Shown here piece by piece: positions 37,421 through 45,709 of a stretch of 64,000 bases of DNA. Every line of letters starts with the position of its first letter. Position 1 is the first letter of the stretch. The position numbers and the translations under genes were made by a program. Source of the stretch: Paeniglutamicibacter psychrophenolicus (GTDB lineage Bacteria > Actinomycetota > Actinomycetes > Actinomycetales > Micrococcaceae); contig NZ_JAGIOE010000001.1 in assembly GCF_017876575.1 (NCBI RefSeq), positions 4,444,443-4,508,442 on the forward strand. The letters run 5' to 3'. The notes under the pieces are model-generated. The model was not told the origin of the DNA, searched no databases, and saw nothing but the letters and a program-made list of their open reading frames with translations.

Positions 37421-38887
37421 TCACGTTCTGGCGGGCGTCCCCGGTCCAAACCAGAGCGTGAGCGCGTCAGCAAGCCCTTGATCGGAGCCTTCACCCACCC
37501 AGGCGACATAACCGTCCGGGCGGACCAGCACCGCGGCGGGGGCTGCCACCTCGCCCAGCAGCGGAAGCATCCAGCTGCCGGAGAACCGGGCTTCGACAGG
37601 CTTCACCCGATCTGCCCACGGCGCGGTCTCGAGGCTGTTCGACTCGGCCAGGCTGAGCAGCACCGGCCTGGCCTCATGGAGCAGGGCGAAGACCCGTTCG
37701 GGGCCGTTGGCCGTGTCAAGGTCAAGATCGGGCATGCGTCGTCCGAGCAGCGGGTGCCCTTCCCCGAGGTCGTAGGCGATGTCCAGGCCGTGGATCAGCG
37801 CCGCGAGATGACGGCGCGGTTGGTCCATGTGCATCAGCTCGTTGACGGTCTCGGCGAGCGCGGCGGTGCGTGCGTCATTCCGTTGCAGGGCCGTTTGTGC
37901 CATCGAGTGCTTGAGCGCGCGGAGCCCCACGGGATGGCGCTCCGCGTGGTAAGAATCCAGCAGGGAATCCGGCGAGAAGCCCTTGAGGACCTGTGCAAGT
38001 TTCCAGCCAAGGTTGACGGCGTCCTGCAGGCCCAGGCCGATCCCCTGGCCGCCGGCGGGATAGTGCACGTGTGCGGCGTCCCCGACGAGCAGCACCCGTC
38101 CCTTGCGGTAGGTTGCGGCCTGCCGGGTGGCGTCGGTGAACCTGGAGATCGAGGTTGGGCTGTGCACTCCGAAGTCCGTCCCGTACGCCGCGGTCAGGGA
38201 ATTGGACAGGTCACCCAAATCGGGGTCGTTGCGTGAACCGAGCTGCCGCTCCGTGGTGATGACGCGGTAGGTGCGCCCGTCGTCGAGCAGGCTGAAGCCG
38301 TGGACCCCCGCCGCATCCAGTAGCGTCCCGGCGGGCGGCTCCTCGGACACTTCCACTTCGGCGATCAGGTTGCTGCGGGTCGCCTCCCACCCGGGGAATT
38401 CGATGCCGGCCGCCTTGCGGACCAGGCTGCGTCCGCCATCGGCCCCCACCAGATACGTGGTTCGGAGTTTGGCGCCCTCGGAGGTCTCGACGGTGACCCC
38501 GGTATCGTCCTGGTCGAAGCCAATGACCTCCCGCCCATGGTGCACGGGCACGCCGAGCTGGTTGATCCAGTCTTCGAGGATTGGTTGTATCTGGCTCTGC
38601 CACAAACCAAGCCCATAGGGGTGCCGCGTCGGAAAGTCACTGATGTCCAACACCGTGTTGCCGAACCGGGCGGTTTGCACCGTTTTTCCCGCCTTCAGGA
38701 AGCGATCGGCGATCCCACGCTGATCGAGGACCTCGATGGTGCGGCAGTGGAAGCCGCCGGCGCGGGATTCGGCCAGCTCCCCCGACAGGCGCCGCTCCAT
38801 GATCGCCACATCGATGCCTGCCAATGCCAATTCCCCGGCCAGCATCATTCCGGCCGGGCCACTGCCCACAATCAGCACATCCGCCAT
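37421..38887 (-). CDS. FAD-dependent aromatic monooxygenase (PheA/TfdB, rifampicin-monooxygenase-like)
   Basis: A 488-residue class A flavoprotein monooxygenase. VLIVGSGPAGMMLAGELALAG at the N-terminus binds FAD, the DG motif (YLVGADGGRSLVRKAAG, about 155-171) is present, and the second FAD motif GRVLLVGDAAHVHYPAGGQG lies at about 270-290. The C-terminal thioredoxin-like domain ends the protein. Relatives hydroxylate phenols, polyketides or rifamycins; the substrate is unknown. The start at 38887 has the strong ribosome site GGAGGGAAG. It is convergent with the mannosidase, and an immunity-like gene is divergent from it. Confidence 0.88.
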   Translation of the reverse strand: MADVLIVGSGPAGMMLAGELALAGIDVAIMERRLSGELAESRAGGFHCRTIEVLDQRGIADRFLKAGKTVQTARFGNTVLDISDFPTRHPYGLGLWQSQIQPILEDWINQLGVPVHHGREVIGFDQDDTGVTVETSEGAKLRTTYLVGADGGRSLVRKAAGIEFPGWEATRSNLIAEVEVSEEPPAGTLLDAAGVHGFSLLDDGRTYRVITTERQLGSRNDPDLGDLSNSLTAAYGTDFGVHSPTSISRFTDATRQAATYRKGRVLLVGDAAHVHYPAGGQGIGLGLQDAVNLGWKLAQVLKGFSPDSLLDSYHAERHPVGLRALKHSMAQTALQRNDARTAALAETVNELMHMDQPRRHLAALIHGLDIAYDLGEGHPLLGRRMPDLDLDTANGPERVFALLHEARPVLLSLAESNSLETAPWADRVKPVEARFSGSWMLPLLGEVAAPAAVLVRPDGYVAWVGEGSDQGLADALTLWFGPGTPART

Positions 38888-39215
38888 GTTCTTCCCTCCC
38901 GGTGGCGCCCCGCCAAGGGGTGCACTTTCGAGCAGTGTATGGCACGCCGCGGGGCTTGCGGCAAGCCCCATGGAAGGCGATATCCTGAAAATGCAAAGCA
39001 TCGCCAACATCGGCATCCTCGACCTCTTCAAGGTGGTCCACGATGCCGGATTGGTTGCCCGCCGCCTCCGAATTCCCTGCGTCCTACCAGTTCTGGCGCT
39101 CTCGATCACGCTGGTCGAGGGGTGCAGAGTCCTGTCGCCGTGCCACCTCCCGGAAAACCTGCAAGCTTCGCCCCGAACCCGTGCCCTGGAACGTCGAGAA
39201 GCGTATATTTGCAGC
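38888..39215. other. Gap between monooxygenase and immunity-like gene
   Basis: A 328-bp divergent space. An open plus-strand frame from 38970 runs into the downstream gene, but its sequence has no recognisable features. TATATT at about 39204-39209 is a good -10 for a leaderless start at 39216. Confidence 0.4.
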
Positions 39216-39734
39216 ATGCCGATCCTTCCCAAGGAGCGCGATCCCCGGCTGGTCACCCTCCGTCGCGGGGGCACACTGAGCGATGAACACCACCGGCTGC
39301 TTGCCGCCTGGGCGCTGGACTGCGCCGAGCACGTGCTGCCGCTCTTCGAGGACAGGCAACCTGGCGATTCCCGACCTCGGCACGCCATCGAGGTCGGCCG
39401 GGCCTGGATCCGTGGCGAGGTGCCGATGCGCGAGGCACATAGGGAGGCTTTCCTGGTCAATGCCGCGGGGCGTTCAAGGCCCGACCCGGTGAAGTTCGCG
39501 GCCCTTGCGGCCGGGCAGGCCGTTGCCGTCGCCCACGTGGCAGCCCACGACCTGGGAGCCGCCGCCTACGCCATCAGGGCGGCCGGAGCGGATGTGGACC
39601 CCCGGGATGCCGCGGCGGCCCGTGCAGCTGAACGGGAATGGCAGCGCTCCCAACTGCCTGCAGCGGTCCGTGAACTGGTTCTCGATGACCAGAAGCACCG
39701 CAATGCCATTTGTTGGAACGCCTTCACCGATTGA
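39216..39734 (+). CDS. Imm5-like putative immunity protein
   Basis: A 172-residue, Ala-rich, all-helical protein with the pattern LAAWALDCAEHVLPLFE...PRHAIEVGRAWIRGEV...AAGQAVAVAHVAAHDLGAAAYA. This matches the putative immunity protein family (Imm-5 type) usually found in polymorphic toxin loci. No toxin gene lies nearby, so it is an orphan, either protecting against toxins of relatives or used for something else. No ribosome site is seen; TATATT stands seven bases before the ATG, so the transcript is probably leaderless. A divergent monooxygenase and a downstream AbiE-like pair are its neighbours. Confidence 0.65.
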   Translation: MPILPKERDPRLVTLRRGGTLSDEHHRLLAAWALDCAEHVLPLFEDRQPGDSRPRHAIEVGRAWIRGEVPMREAHREAFLVNAAGRSRPDPVKFAALAAGQAVAVAHVAAHDLGAAAYAIRAAGADVDPRDAAAARAAEREWQRSQLPAAVRELVLDDQKHRNAICWNAFTD

Positions 39735-39824
39735 CTCGGCAGGTGGACCTCGGTATCGAGGCCGGGAGCCTCTGGAGCCCTTACGCAGCACTCATCAATA
39801 TTCCCAGGCAGAAGTATTCACCAA

Positions 39825-39866
39825 CCATGTATCAATAGTTTTGTTCCAGATACAATTGATACATGG
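39825..39866. promoter_or_regulatory. Leaderless promoter and 12-bp inverted-repeat operator of the AbiE-like pair
   Basis: CCATGTATCAAT (39825-39836) is perfectly inverted at 39855-39866 with an 18-bp spacer. The right arm contains the antitoxin ATG (39863). TACAAT at 39851-39856 is a near-consensus -10 that would start transcription at the A of the ATG. The arrangement predicts tight autorepression by the HTH protein. Confidence 0.7.
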
Positions 39867-40546
39867 ATCTCTACACGACCGCCATGGCATCCGAGGAGCT
39901 TGGCATCACCCCGGCCGCCGTGCGACGCCTGGTGGATAGCGGTCGGCTCCAGGCGACAAAATTGGCTGGCACGCTTCTTTTCGAGCCGGCATCCATCCGC
40001 AGGCTCCAACGCTGTTCACGGGCCCCGGGACGTATTTGGTCTCCGAGAACCGCATGGGCAGCGCTGGAAATACTGCACAACCGGCAGACGGAACTCATCG
40101 ACCAGCCCCGTCGGTCGAGGCTCACCAGGCAGTTGCGCTCGCTGGAGGCTGCTGAGTTGCACCGTTTGGCACGCAACCACAGCCAGCTGAGGCGGTTCAG
40201 TGCGGGCCCGCGAGTTCGGTCCGGTCTTGCCGGGAACCTGGTGCCAACCGGCATAAGCTCGATCGCCGAAGACACCGTTGCCGACAGGTTCGGCTTGGCC
40301 GGAGTTTTGGAAGAGGACCGCCTGGAAGGGTATTGGGTCGGTTCCATCGAGTCACTGCTTGATCGAGTTCCGATGGCCCTCGACGAGGTTGGCGGAGTGC
40401 TTGTCAGGTTCGTGGACAGCCCGGATCTGATTTCGGGCGCAGTGGGTTCCGACGCTGTCATTGCGCTGGATTTGATGGACTCCGACGATATCCGCGAACG
40501 CGGGGCAGGACGGGATACCTTGCAGAGGATAATCGACAATGCCTGA
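39863..40546 (+). CDS. HTH antitoxin-like protein of an AbiE-type pair
   Basis: A 227-residue protein. Residues 1-48 form a winged-helix or excisionase-like DNA-binding domain (ASEELGITPAAVRRLVDSGR); the rest is mixed alpha/beta with no motif I recognise. It overlaps by 8 bp the start of a nucleotidyltransferase-like toxin gene, the order of AbiEi/AbiEii (MenA/MenT) type systems, in which the antitoxin is also the transcriptional repressor. The start at 39863 coincides with a predicted leaderless transcript and sits in a 12-bp inverted repeat. The antitoxin frame is intact although the toxin is not. Confidence 0.6.
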   Translation: MDLYTTAMASEELGITPAAVRRLVDSGRLQATKLAGTLLFEPASIRRLQRCSRAPGRIWSPRTAWAALEILHNRQTELIDQPRRSRLTRQLRSLEAAELHRLARNHSQLRRFSAGPRVRSGLAGNLVPTGISSIAEDTVADRFGLAGVLEEDRLEGYWVGSIESLLDRVPMALDEVGGVLVRFVDSPDLISGAVGSDAVIALDLMDSDDIRERGAGRDTLQRIIDNA

Positions 40547-41260
40547 GCAACGTCCCCGCCAAAGCGTACGTGTCCCCGGAGACCTCTGGCCTTCGCCCTG
40601 GCCAAATGTCTTCGAACTGGCCGATGCTGTCCCAAGCCGGCATTGGTCGTTGATCGGCGGCTTGATGGTCCAGTTGCACGTGATTGCCGCGGGCAAGCGG
40701 CCAACCAGGCCAACAAGTGACGTGGATGCGCTTATTCACGTTGAGCTCCCGGGCGACAGCATGTCCGTGTTTGGCGATGGACTGAAGCGCCTCGGCTATC
40801 GACTGGAGATGCACATCGCTACAGGCGAGGCAACGACCAAGTCGATTTCTTGGTCGCGGACCATTTAGCTCCATCAATCCTGCAACGGTTCAAGCCTCGG
40901 GGCGTCGTCCAAGCTCCTGGCGGCACAAACGCCCTGCGAAGAACCATTGAATTCGAATTGGTTCATGCCCAAGGGTCGTCGATCGTCTCGGCCCCGGATA
41001 TCGTTGGTGCGCTGATGCTCAAATCCGATGCCTACCGAGCAGACTCCAGGGATTCGCAAAGACACCCGCAGGACGCCATTTCCCTGGCGGTGCTGCTTTC
41101 CAACACGAACCGTGGGCAAGCGCTCTTTGGCAGGGGTCTCTGGCGCATCAGGCGCCTCATCAAGGACCTCGGCTCGCAGCATCCTCACCGCCTCGGCGTA
41201 GGACAAGATGAACTTGCCGATGCAGTCCATGCCCTGCGCGAGCTGCTCAAGCACGAATGA
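40539..41260 (+). pseudogene. Nucleotidyltransferase (AbiEii/MenT-like) toxin, frameshifted
   Basis: The first frame (40539-40868) holds the nucleotidyltransferase core: LIGGLMVQLH with the GG motif and PTSDVDALIHV with the D-x-D metal site. The second frame, open to 41260, continues with HRYRRGNDQVDFLVADHL, then a helical C-terminus with ALMLKSDAYRADSRDSQRHPQDA. The two fit one family protein only if a single base is missing near 40805-40815. No slippery heptamer is visible there, so a 1-nt deletion (or a sequencing error) is more likely than programmed frameshifting. The antitoxin gene overlaps it by 8 bp. Confidence 0.65.
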
Positions 41261-41288
41261 GGCAGTTAGACCTGCAGGCCGACCCCCA

Positions 41289-41327
41289 CAAAACCAGAAA
41301 GCCCGCCCGGAACCAAGCCGGGCAGGC
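41289..41327 (-). terminator. Terminator of purN
   Basis: On the minus strand GCCTGCCCGG pairs with CCGGGCGGGC (one T-G wobble) around a 7-nt loop (41301-41327), followed by TTTCTGGTTTTG. Confidence 0.85.
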
Positions 41328-41350
41328 CTCCTGCTTCGAAAAGCCGGGTG

Positions 41351-41917
41351 CTACTTCCCGGCCAAATCGGCCAGCGTGGCGATGAGCAGGCGGCGCTCGA
41401 CGACCTTGATGCGCTCGTGCAGCGACTCCTCGGTGTCGTCGTCCTCGATCACCACCGCTTCCTGACGAAGGATCGGACCGGTGTCCACCCCGGCGTCCGC
41501 GATGTGCACGGTGCAGCCGGTGACCTTGACCCCGTAGGCCATGGCGTCCCGCACGCCGTGGGCACCGGGGAAGGACGGCAGCAGGGCCGGGTGCGTGTTG
41601 ATGTAGGTGCCGTCGAAGGCGTTGATGAATTCCTCCCCGACGATGCGCATGAAGCCCGAGGAGACCACGTAGTCCGGCGTGTAGGAAAGGCACTTTTCGG
41701 TCAGCGCGTGGTTCCATTCGGCGCGGTCGTCGTAGTCCTTGAAGTTCACCACGAAGGTGTCGATGCCGGCGGCCGCGGAGCGTTCCACCCCGTAGGTGCC
41801 GTGCTTGTCGGCGCCGACGGCGGCGATTTCCACGTTTTTCAGCGAGCCGTCGGCGACGGCGTCGATGACGGACTGGAGGTTGGACCCGGTGCCGGAGACA
41901 AGAACTACGATGCGCAT
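41351..41917 (-). CDS. purN: Phosphoribosylglycinamide formyltransferase
   Basis: A 188-residue enzyme transferring a formyl group from 10-formyl-THF to GAR in purine synthesis. It has the N-terminal phosphate loop VLVSGTGSNLQ, the catalytic set INTHPALLPSFPGAHG (Asn and His) and VDTGPILRQEAV with the Asp. The start at 41917 gives the usual length; no good ribosome site precedes it. The frame stays open for 85 more codons, to an ATG at 42172 that has AGGG upstream, so an N-terminally extended form or a fused upstream ORF is possible. Its usual partner purH is 14 kb downstream. Confidence 0.94.
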   Translation of the reverse strand: MRIVVLVSGTGSNLQSVIDAVADGSLKNVEIAAVGADKHGTYGVERSAAAGIDTFVVNFKDYDDRAEWNHALTEKCLSYTPDYVVSSGFMRIVGEEFINAFDGTYINTHPALLPSFPGAHGVRDAMAYGVKVTGCTVHIADAGVDTGPILRQEAVVIEDDDTEESLHERIKVVERRLLIATLADLAGK

Positions 41918-42172
41918 GGGTACCAGTTTAGTTGTACGTGTCAGGGGAACTTGCATCCGTGATTGCCATGACGCATACCCACCCGTGGTTTGGTTTTCTT
42001 GTTCCTTGGCCAGCGGCAGGACCTCGGCTCCGGGCAGGGAAGCCAGCACGGCGCCGGAACACAGGATCTTCGATGCGCGGATCCCGCTGCCGATGACCAG
42101 GTGCCCGGCCGCGACCACCAACCCACGGTTCACCGGTGCGGAAGCGAATTCCAGCAATCCCGGTTCCATGCC
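41918..42172 (-). other. Open frame joining the ABC operon to purN
   Basis: ATG at 42172 (MEPGLLEFASAPVNRGLVVA) has AGGG nine bases upstream, directly after the stop of the ABC ATPase gene. The frame has no stop before the purN start and is in phase with purN. The 85 residues are not recognised. It may be a short coupled gene whose stop is lost, an N-terminal extension of PurN, or non-coding. Confidence 0.35.
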
Positions 42173-42179
42173 AGCCACC

Positions 42180-43919
42180 CTACGGGCTCGGCGCCAGCTC
42201 CTCGCCCAGGTCCAGCGAACTGGCCACCAGCTCGGCCGTGTAGGGATGGGCGGGGTTGTTGTAGATCTGTTCGGTGTCCCCGGACTCCACGATCCGCCCG
42301 TCCTTCATCACGATGACCCGGTCGCACAGGTGGCGCACCACCGACAGGTCGTGGGAGACCATCAGCAGCGTCAGCGCGTACTCGTCCACCAGGTCCGCGA
42401 TCAGGTTCAGCACCTGGGCGCGCACCGAGACATCCAGCGCGGAAACCGGCTCGTCGGCCACCAGGATGCTCGGGCGGTTCACCAGGGCCCGGGCGATGGA
42501 GATGCGCTGGCGCTGCCCGCCGGAGAACTGGTGCGGGTAGCGGGACGCGGATTCCGGCTCCAGGCCCACGAGCCCGAGCATCCTGTGCACCGCGGCCTCG
42601 CGCCCGCGGGCATCCAGCGTCTGGCCGGGCACCAGCAGCGGCTCCGCGATGATGTCGGAGACCTTCATCCGCGGGTCCAGCGAACCCATCGGGTCCTGGA
42701 AGACGATCTGCAATTGGCGGCGCAGCGGCGCCAGGTCCGCCTCCCTGGCCCCGGAGACCTCGGTTCCGGCCACCACGGCGCTGCCGGTGCTCGGGGCGTC
42801 CAGCCCGGCCAGGATGCGCAGCAGCGTGGACTTGCCCGAGCCGGACTCCCCCACGATGCCCACCCGTTCCCCGGCAGCAATGCTGAAGCTGACATCGTCC
42901 AGGGCCTTGACCACGGGGCGCGGGCCAAAGGCCCTGGTGCGGGCGCGGTGGTAGGTCCGTCCCAGGTTCGTGGCGGTGATCAGCGCGTCCCCGGCGGGCC
43001 GCACGGAACGCCCCGGCGCACCGGCGGCGGTGTCCTTGGCAACCCCGGTGCGCAGCGCCGGGGGCACGTAGCCGGCGGCGGTGTCCACGGTGAACAGCCG
43101 GCCGCGTGCATCGGTGGCCGAGATGTCGCTGGCGGCCAGCAGCGCCCGGGTGTACGGGTGGGCCGGGGCCGTGAAGATCTTCTCGATGTCCCCGGATTCC
43201 ACCAGCCTGCCCTTGCTCAGCACCAGCACCCGGGTGCACATGTTCGCGACCACGGCCAGGTCGTGGGTGATGAACAGCAGCCCGGTGCCGCGCTCGGAAA
43301 CCTGGGCGGAGATCAGCTCCAGGACCTGTGACTGCACCGTGACATCCAGCGCCGTGGTCGGTTCGTCGGCCAGCAGCAGCTGCGGGTCGTTGGCCAGGGC
43401 CATGGCGATCATGACGCGCTGGCGCTGCCCGCCCGAGAGCTGGTGCGGGTAGGCCCCGGCGGCCTGCGCCGGATCGGGGATCTTCACCGAGGCCAGCAGC
43501 TCGATGGCGCGTTTTCCGGCCGCGGACCGGGTGGGCACCGTGCGGTGCACCAGCATCACCTCGGCGACCTGCGCGCCGATTTTCATCAGCGGGTTCAGGG
43601 CCGAGAGCGGCTCCTGGAAGACCATCGAGATCTCATCCCCGCGCAGCCCCCTCATGGCCTTGTCACCGGCGGTGAGCAACTCCGGGGCGAACCCGCGCAG
43701 GTGCGCGCTGCCGCTGGGCGTCAGCTCCTCGGGGAGCAGGCCCAGCAGGGCCGTGGCGGTCAGGGACTTGCCGGACCCGGATTCGCCGATCAGCCCGATC
43801 CGCTCGCCGGCGGCCATGGAGAAGGACAACCCGGAAACCAACGGGGTGTCCCCGGCGGCGATGCCCAGGTTTTCGACGCGCAGCAGCGGCTCTTCTTGGA
43901 TTTCGTTGCCTTGGCTCAT
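42180..43919 (-). CDS. Peptide ABC transporter ATPase, two fused NBDs (DppDF-like)
   Basis: A 579-residue protein made of two complete ABC ATPase domains. The first has Walker [20 protein letters not shown], signature [15 protein letters not shown] and Walker [13 protein letters not shown]. The second has [34 protein letters not shown] and [12 protein letters not shown]. It powers uptake of peptides or nickel-like oligopeptide substrates through the two permeases upstream. It begins in a 4-bp overlap with the permease gene and is the last ABC gene of the operon. The separate oppD and oppF genes of many bacteria are joined here, as is common in Actinobacteria. Confidence 0.94.
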   Translation of the reverse strand: MSQGNEIQEEPLLRVENLGIAAGDTPLVSGLSFSMAAGERIGLIGESGSGKSLTATALLGLLPEELTPSGSAHLRGFAPELLTAGDKAMRGLRGDEISMVFQEPLSALNPLMKIGAQVAEVMLVHRTVPTRSAAGKRAIELLASVKIPDPAQAAGAYPHQLSGGQRQRVMIAMALANDPQLLLADEPTTALDVTVQSQVLELISAQVSERGTGLLFITHDLAVVANMCTRVLVLSKGRLVESGDIEKIFTAPAHPYTRALLAASDISATDARGRLFTVDTAAGYVPPALRTGVAKDTAAGAPGRSVRPAGDALITATNLGRTYHRARTRAFGPRPVVKALDDVSFSIAAGERVGIVGESGSGKSTLLRILAGLDAPSTGSAVVAGTEVSGAREADLAPLRRQLQIVFQDPMGSLDPRMKVSDIIAEPLLVPGQTLDARGREAAVHRMLGLVGLEPESASRYPHQFSGGQRQRISIARALVNRPSILVADEPVSALDVSVRAQVLNLIADLVDEYALTLLMVSHDLSVVRHLCDRVIVMKDGRIVESGDTEQIYNNPAHPYTAELVASSLDLGEELAPSP

Positions 43920-44743
43920 GCCTTGCCCCTGCCCAGCTTCGGGTCCAGCCAGTCGCGCAGCCCGTCCCCGAGCAGGTTGAAGCCCATCACGGCCAGCGCG
44001 ATCGCCAGCCCGGGCCAGATTGCCATGGCCGGGAAGGTGCCCCAGTACTGCTGGGATTCCTGCAGCATCCGCCCCCAGGAGGGCACCGGCGGGGGCGTGC
44101 CCAGGCCCAGAAAGGACAGCGCCGCCTCGGCCAGCACCGCCAGGGCGAAGGTCACCGAGCACTGGATCAGCAGCATCCCGGTGATGTTCGGCAGCACGTG
44201 GCGCACGGCGATGCGCACCGGGCGCTGGGCCGCGGCCCGGGCCGCCAGCACGTATTCGGCGTTCATGACCTGCAGCGTCCCGGCGCGGGCCACCCGGGCG
44301 AAGCCGGGCACCGAGGCCAACCCGATCGCCGCCATCGCCGAGACGGTGGAGGCGCCGTAGACCGCGGCGAACATGATGGCCAGCAGCAGCGCGGGGAAGG
44401 CCAGCAGGATGTCGGCGCCGCGCATGGTGATCTCCTCGACCGCGCCGCGCTTCATCCCGGCCCAGATGCCGACCGGGGTGCCGATGAGCACCGCGATGCC
44501 GACCGAGACCACCCCGACCAGCAGCGTGATCCGTGCCCCGACCAGGATGCGGGAGAGCAGGTCGCGGCCCAGGTTGTCGGTGCCCAGCCAGTGCTGCGGG
44601 CCGGGGCCCTGCAACCGCGCCGGCGCGTTGACCTGCAACGGGTCAAAGGGCGTATAGATAAAAGAGAGCAGGGCCGTGGCCGCAATCAGGGCCACGATCG
44701 CGGCCCCGACGAGCAGGGCCGGGGTGGGTCGGGCGTTTCTCAT
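43916..44743 (-). CDS. Peptide ABC transporter permease (DppC-like)
   Basis: A 275-residue membrane protein with an N-terminal segment, the DppC/OppC region LGTDNLGRDLLSRILVGARI after the first periplasmic loop, and the cytoplasmic EAA loop (AEYVLAARAAAQRPVRIAVRHVLPN) that docks onto the ATPase. Five to six hydrophobic segments are visible. It overlaps the preceding permease by 4 bp and the following ATPase by 4 bp, so the four genes are translationally coupled. Confidence 0.93.
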   Translation of the reverse strand: MRNARPTPALLVGAAIVALIAATALLSFIYTPFDPLQVNAPARLQGPGPQHWLGTDNLGRDLLSRILVGARITLLVGVVSVGIAVLIGTPVGIWAGMKRGAVEEITMRGADILLAFPALLLAIMFAAVYGASTVSAMAAIGLASVPGFARVARAGTLQVMNAEYVLAARAAAQRPVRIAVRHVLPNITGMLLIQCSVTFALAVLAEAALSFLGLGTPPPVPSWGRMLQESQQYWGTFPAMAIWPGLAIALAVMGFNLLGDGLRDWLDPKLGRGKA

Positions 44744-45699
44744 CTCTCTCCCTGGGCGGCTGCGCGGATGCGCGGGTCAACGATGGTGTACAGCACGTCC
44801 ACCAGCAGGTTGACGACCAGGGTGATGGCCACCAGCACCATCACCACCGACTGGACGGTGAGCAGGTCCCGGTTTCCCACCGCGGAAAGCAGCATCGAGC
44901 CAAGTCCCGGGATCACGAAGACCCGCTCGATGACCACCGCGCCGATGATCAGCGCGGAAAACTGCACGGAAGTCACCGTCAGCACCGGGATCGCGGCGTT
45001 GCGCAGCCCGTGCCGCACCAGCGCCCCCAGCGGGGACAGGCCCTTGGCCCGGGCGGTGCGCAGGTAGTCCTCGTGCATGACCTCCAGCACCGCGGAGCGC
45101 ACGTAGCGCACCAGGATCGCGGACTGCACCCCGGCCAGCGCAATGACCGGCAGCACCAGCCGGGCCAGGAATCCGGCGAAGTCGTCCCCGGGGGCCACCC
45201 AGCCGTTGGCCGGCAGCCAGCCCAGGCGCAGCGCAAAGAAGGAGACCAGCACGATGCCCAGCAGGAAGCCGGGGATCGCGATGCCCAGCTGGCTGGCCGC
45301 GGAGATCACCGCGCCGGAGGGCTTGTTGTGCCACACCGCGGCAATGGTCCCGGCCGGGACCGCGATCGCCAGCGCGAGCACCATGGCCAGGGTCACCAGG
45401 ATCAGCGAGACCTGCGCCTTGTCCGCCACCAGCGGCGAGATGTCGGTCCGGGTCACATAGGAGACCCCGAAGTCCCCGCGCCAGAGCCCGGAAAACCAGT
45501 CCCAGTACTGCACCGGAAGCGGCCTGTCGGTGCCGAATTGCTTCGCCAGGCCCGCCACCACCTCGGGGGTCGCGTTTTCCCCGGCGGCGATGGCCGCCGG
45601 GTCCCCGGGCAGCACGCGCATCAGCGCGAAGACCGCCAGGGTGGCCGCCAGCAGGGACAGCACGAAGCGTGCGAGGTTCCCCGCAATGCGCACCAGCAT
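44740..45699 (-). CDS. Peptide ABC transporter permease (DppB-like)
   Basis: A 319-residue membrane protein with six hydrophobic segments, the N-terminal FALMRVLPGDPAAIAAGENA and the following FGTDRPLPVQYWDWFSGL typical of DppB/OppB. The EAA loop is MHEDYLRTARAKGLSPLGALVRHGLRNAAIPV. It lies 10 bp downstream of the binding-protein gene and overlaps the second permease by 4 bp. It forms the heterodimeric channel with the DppC-like protein. Confidence 0.94.
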   Translation of the reverse strand: MLVRIAGNLARFVLSLLAATLAVFALMRVLPGDPAAIAAGENATPEVVAGLAKQFGTDRPLPVQYWDWFSGLWRGDFGVSYVTRTDISPLVADKAQVSLILVTLAMVLALAIAVPAGTIAAVWHNKPSGAVISAASQLGIAIPGFLLGIVLVSFFALRLGWLPANGWVAPGDDFAGFLARLVLPVIALAGVQSAILVRYVRSAVLEVMHEDYLRTARAKGLSPLGALVRHGLRNAAIPVLTVTSVQFSALIIGAVVIERVFVIPGLGSMLLSAVGNRDLLTVQSVVMVLVAITLVVNLLVDVLYTIVDPRIRAAAQGER

Positions 45700-45709
45700 G
45701 TGCGCCGCC

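Noticed and set aside
38970-39215. Open frame leading into the Imm5-like gene
   Set aside because: No family features; a promoter-like -10 box lies at its end, so the downstream ATG is better.
39216-41260. A three-gene defence system combining the Imm5-like gene with the AbiE-like pair
   Set aside because: The Imm5-like gene has its own promoter and a 128-bp gap, and the pair has its own operator; there is no evidence that they act together.
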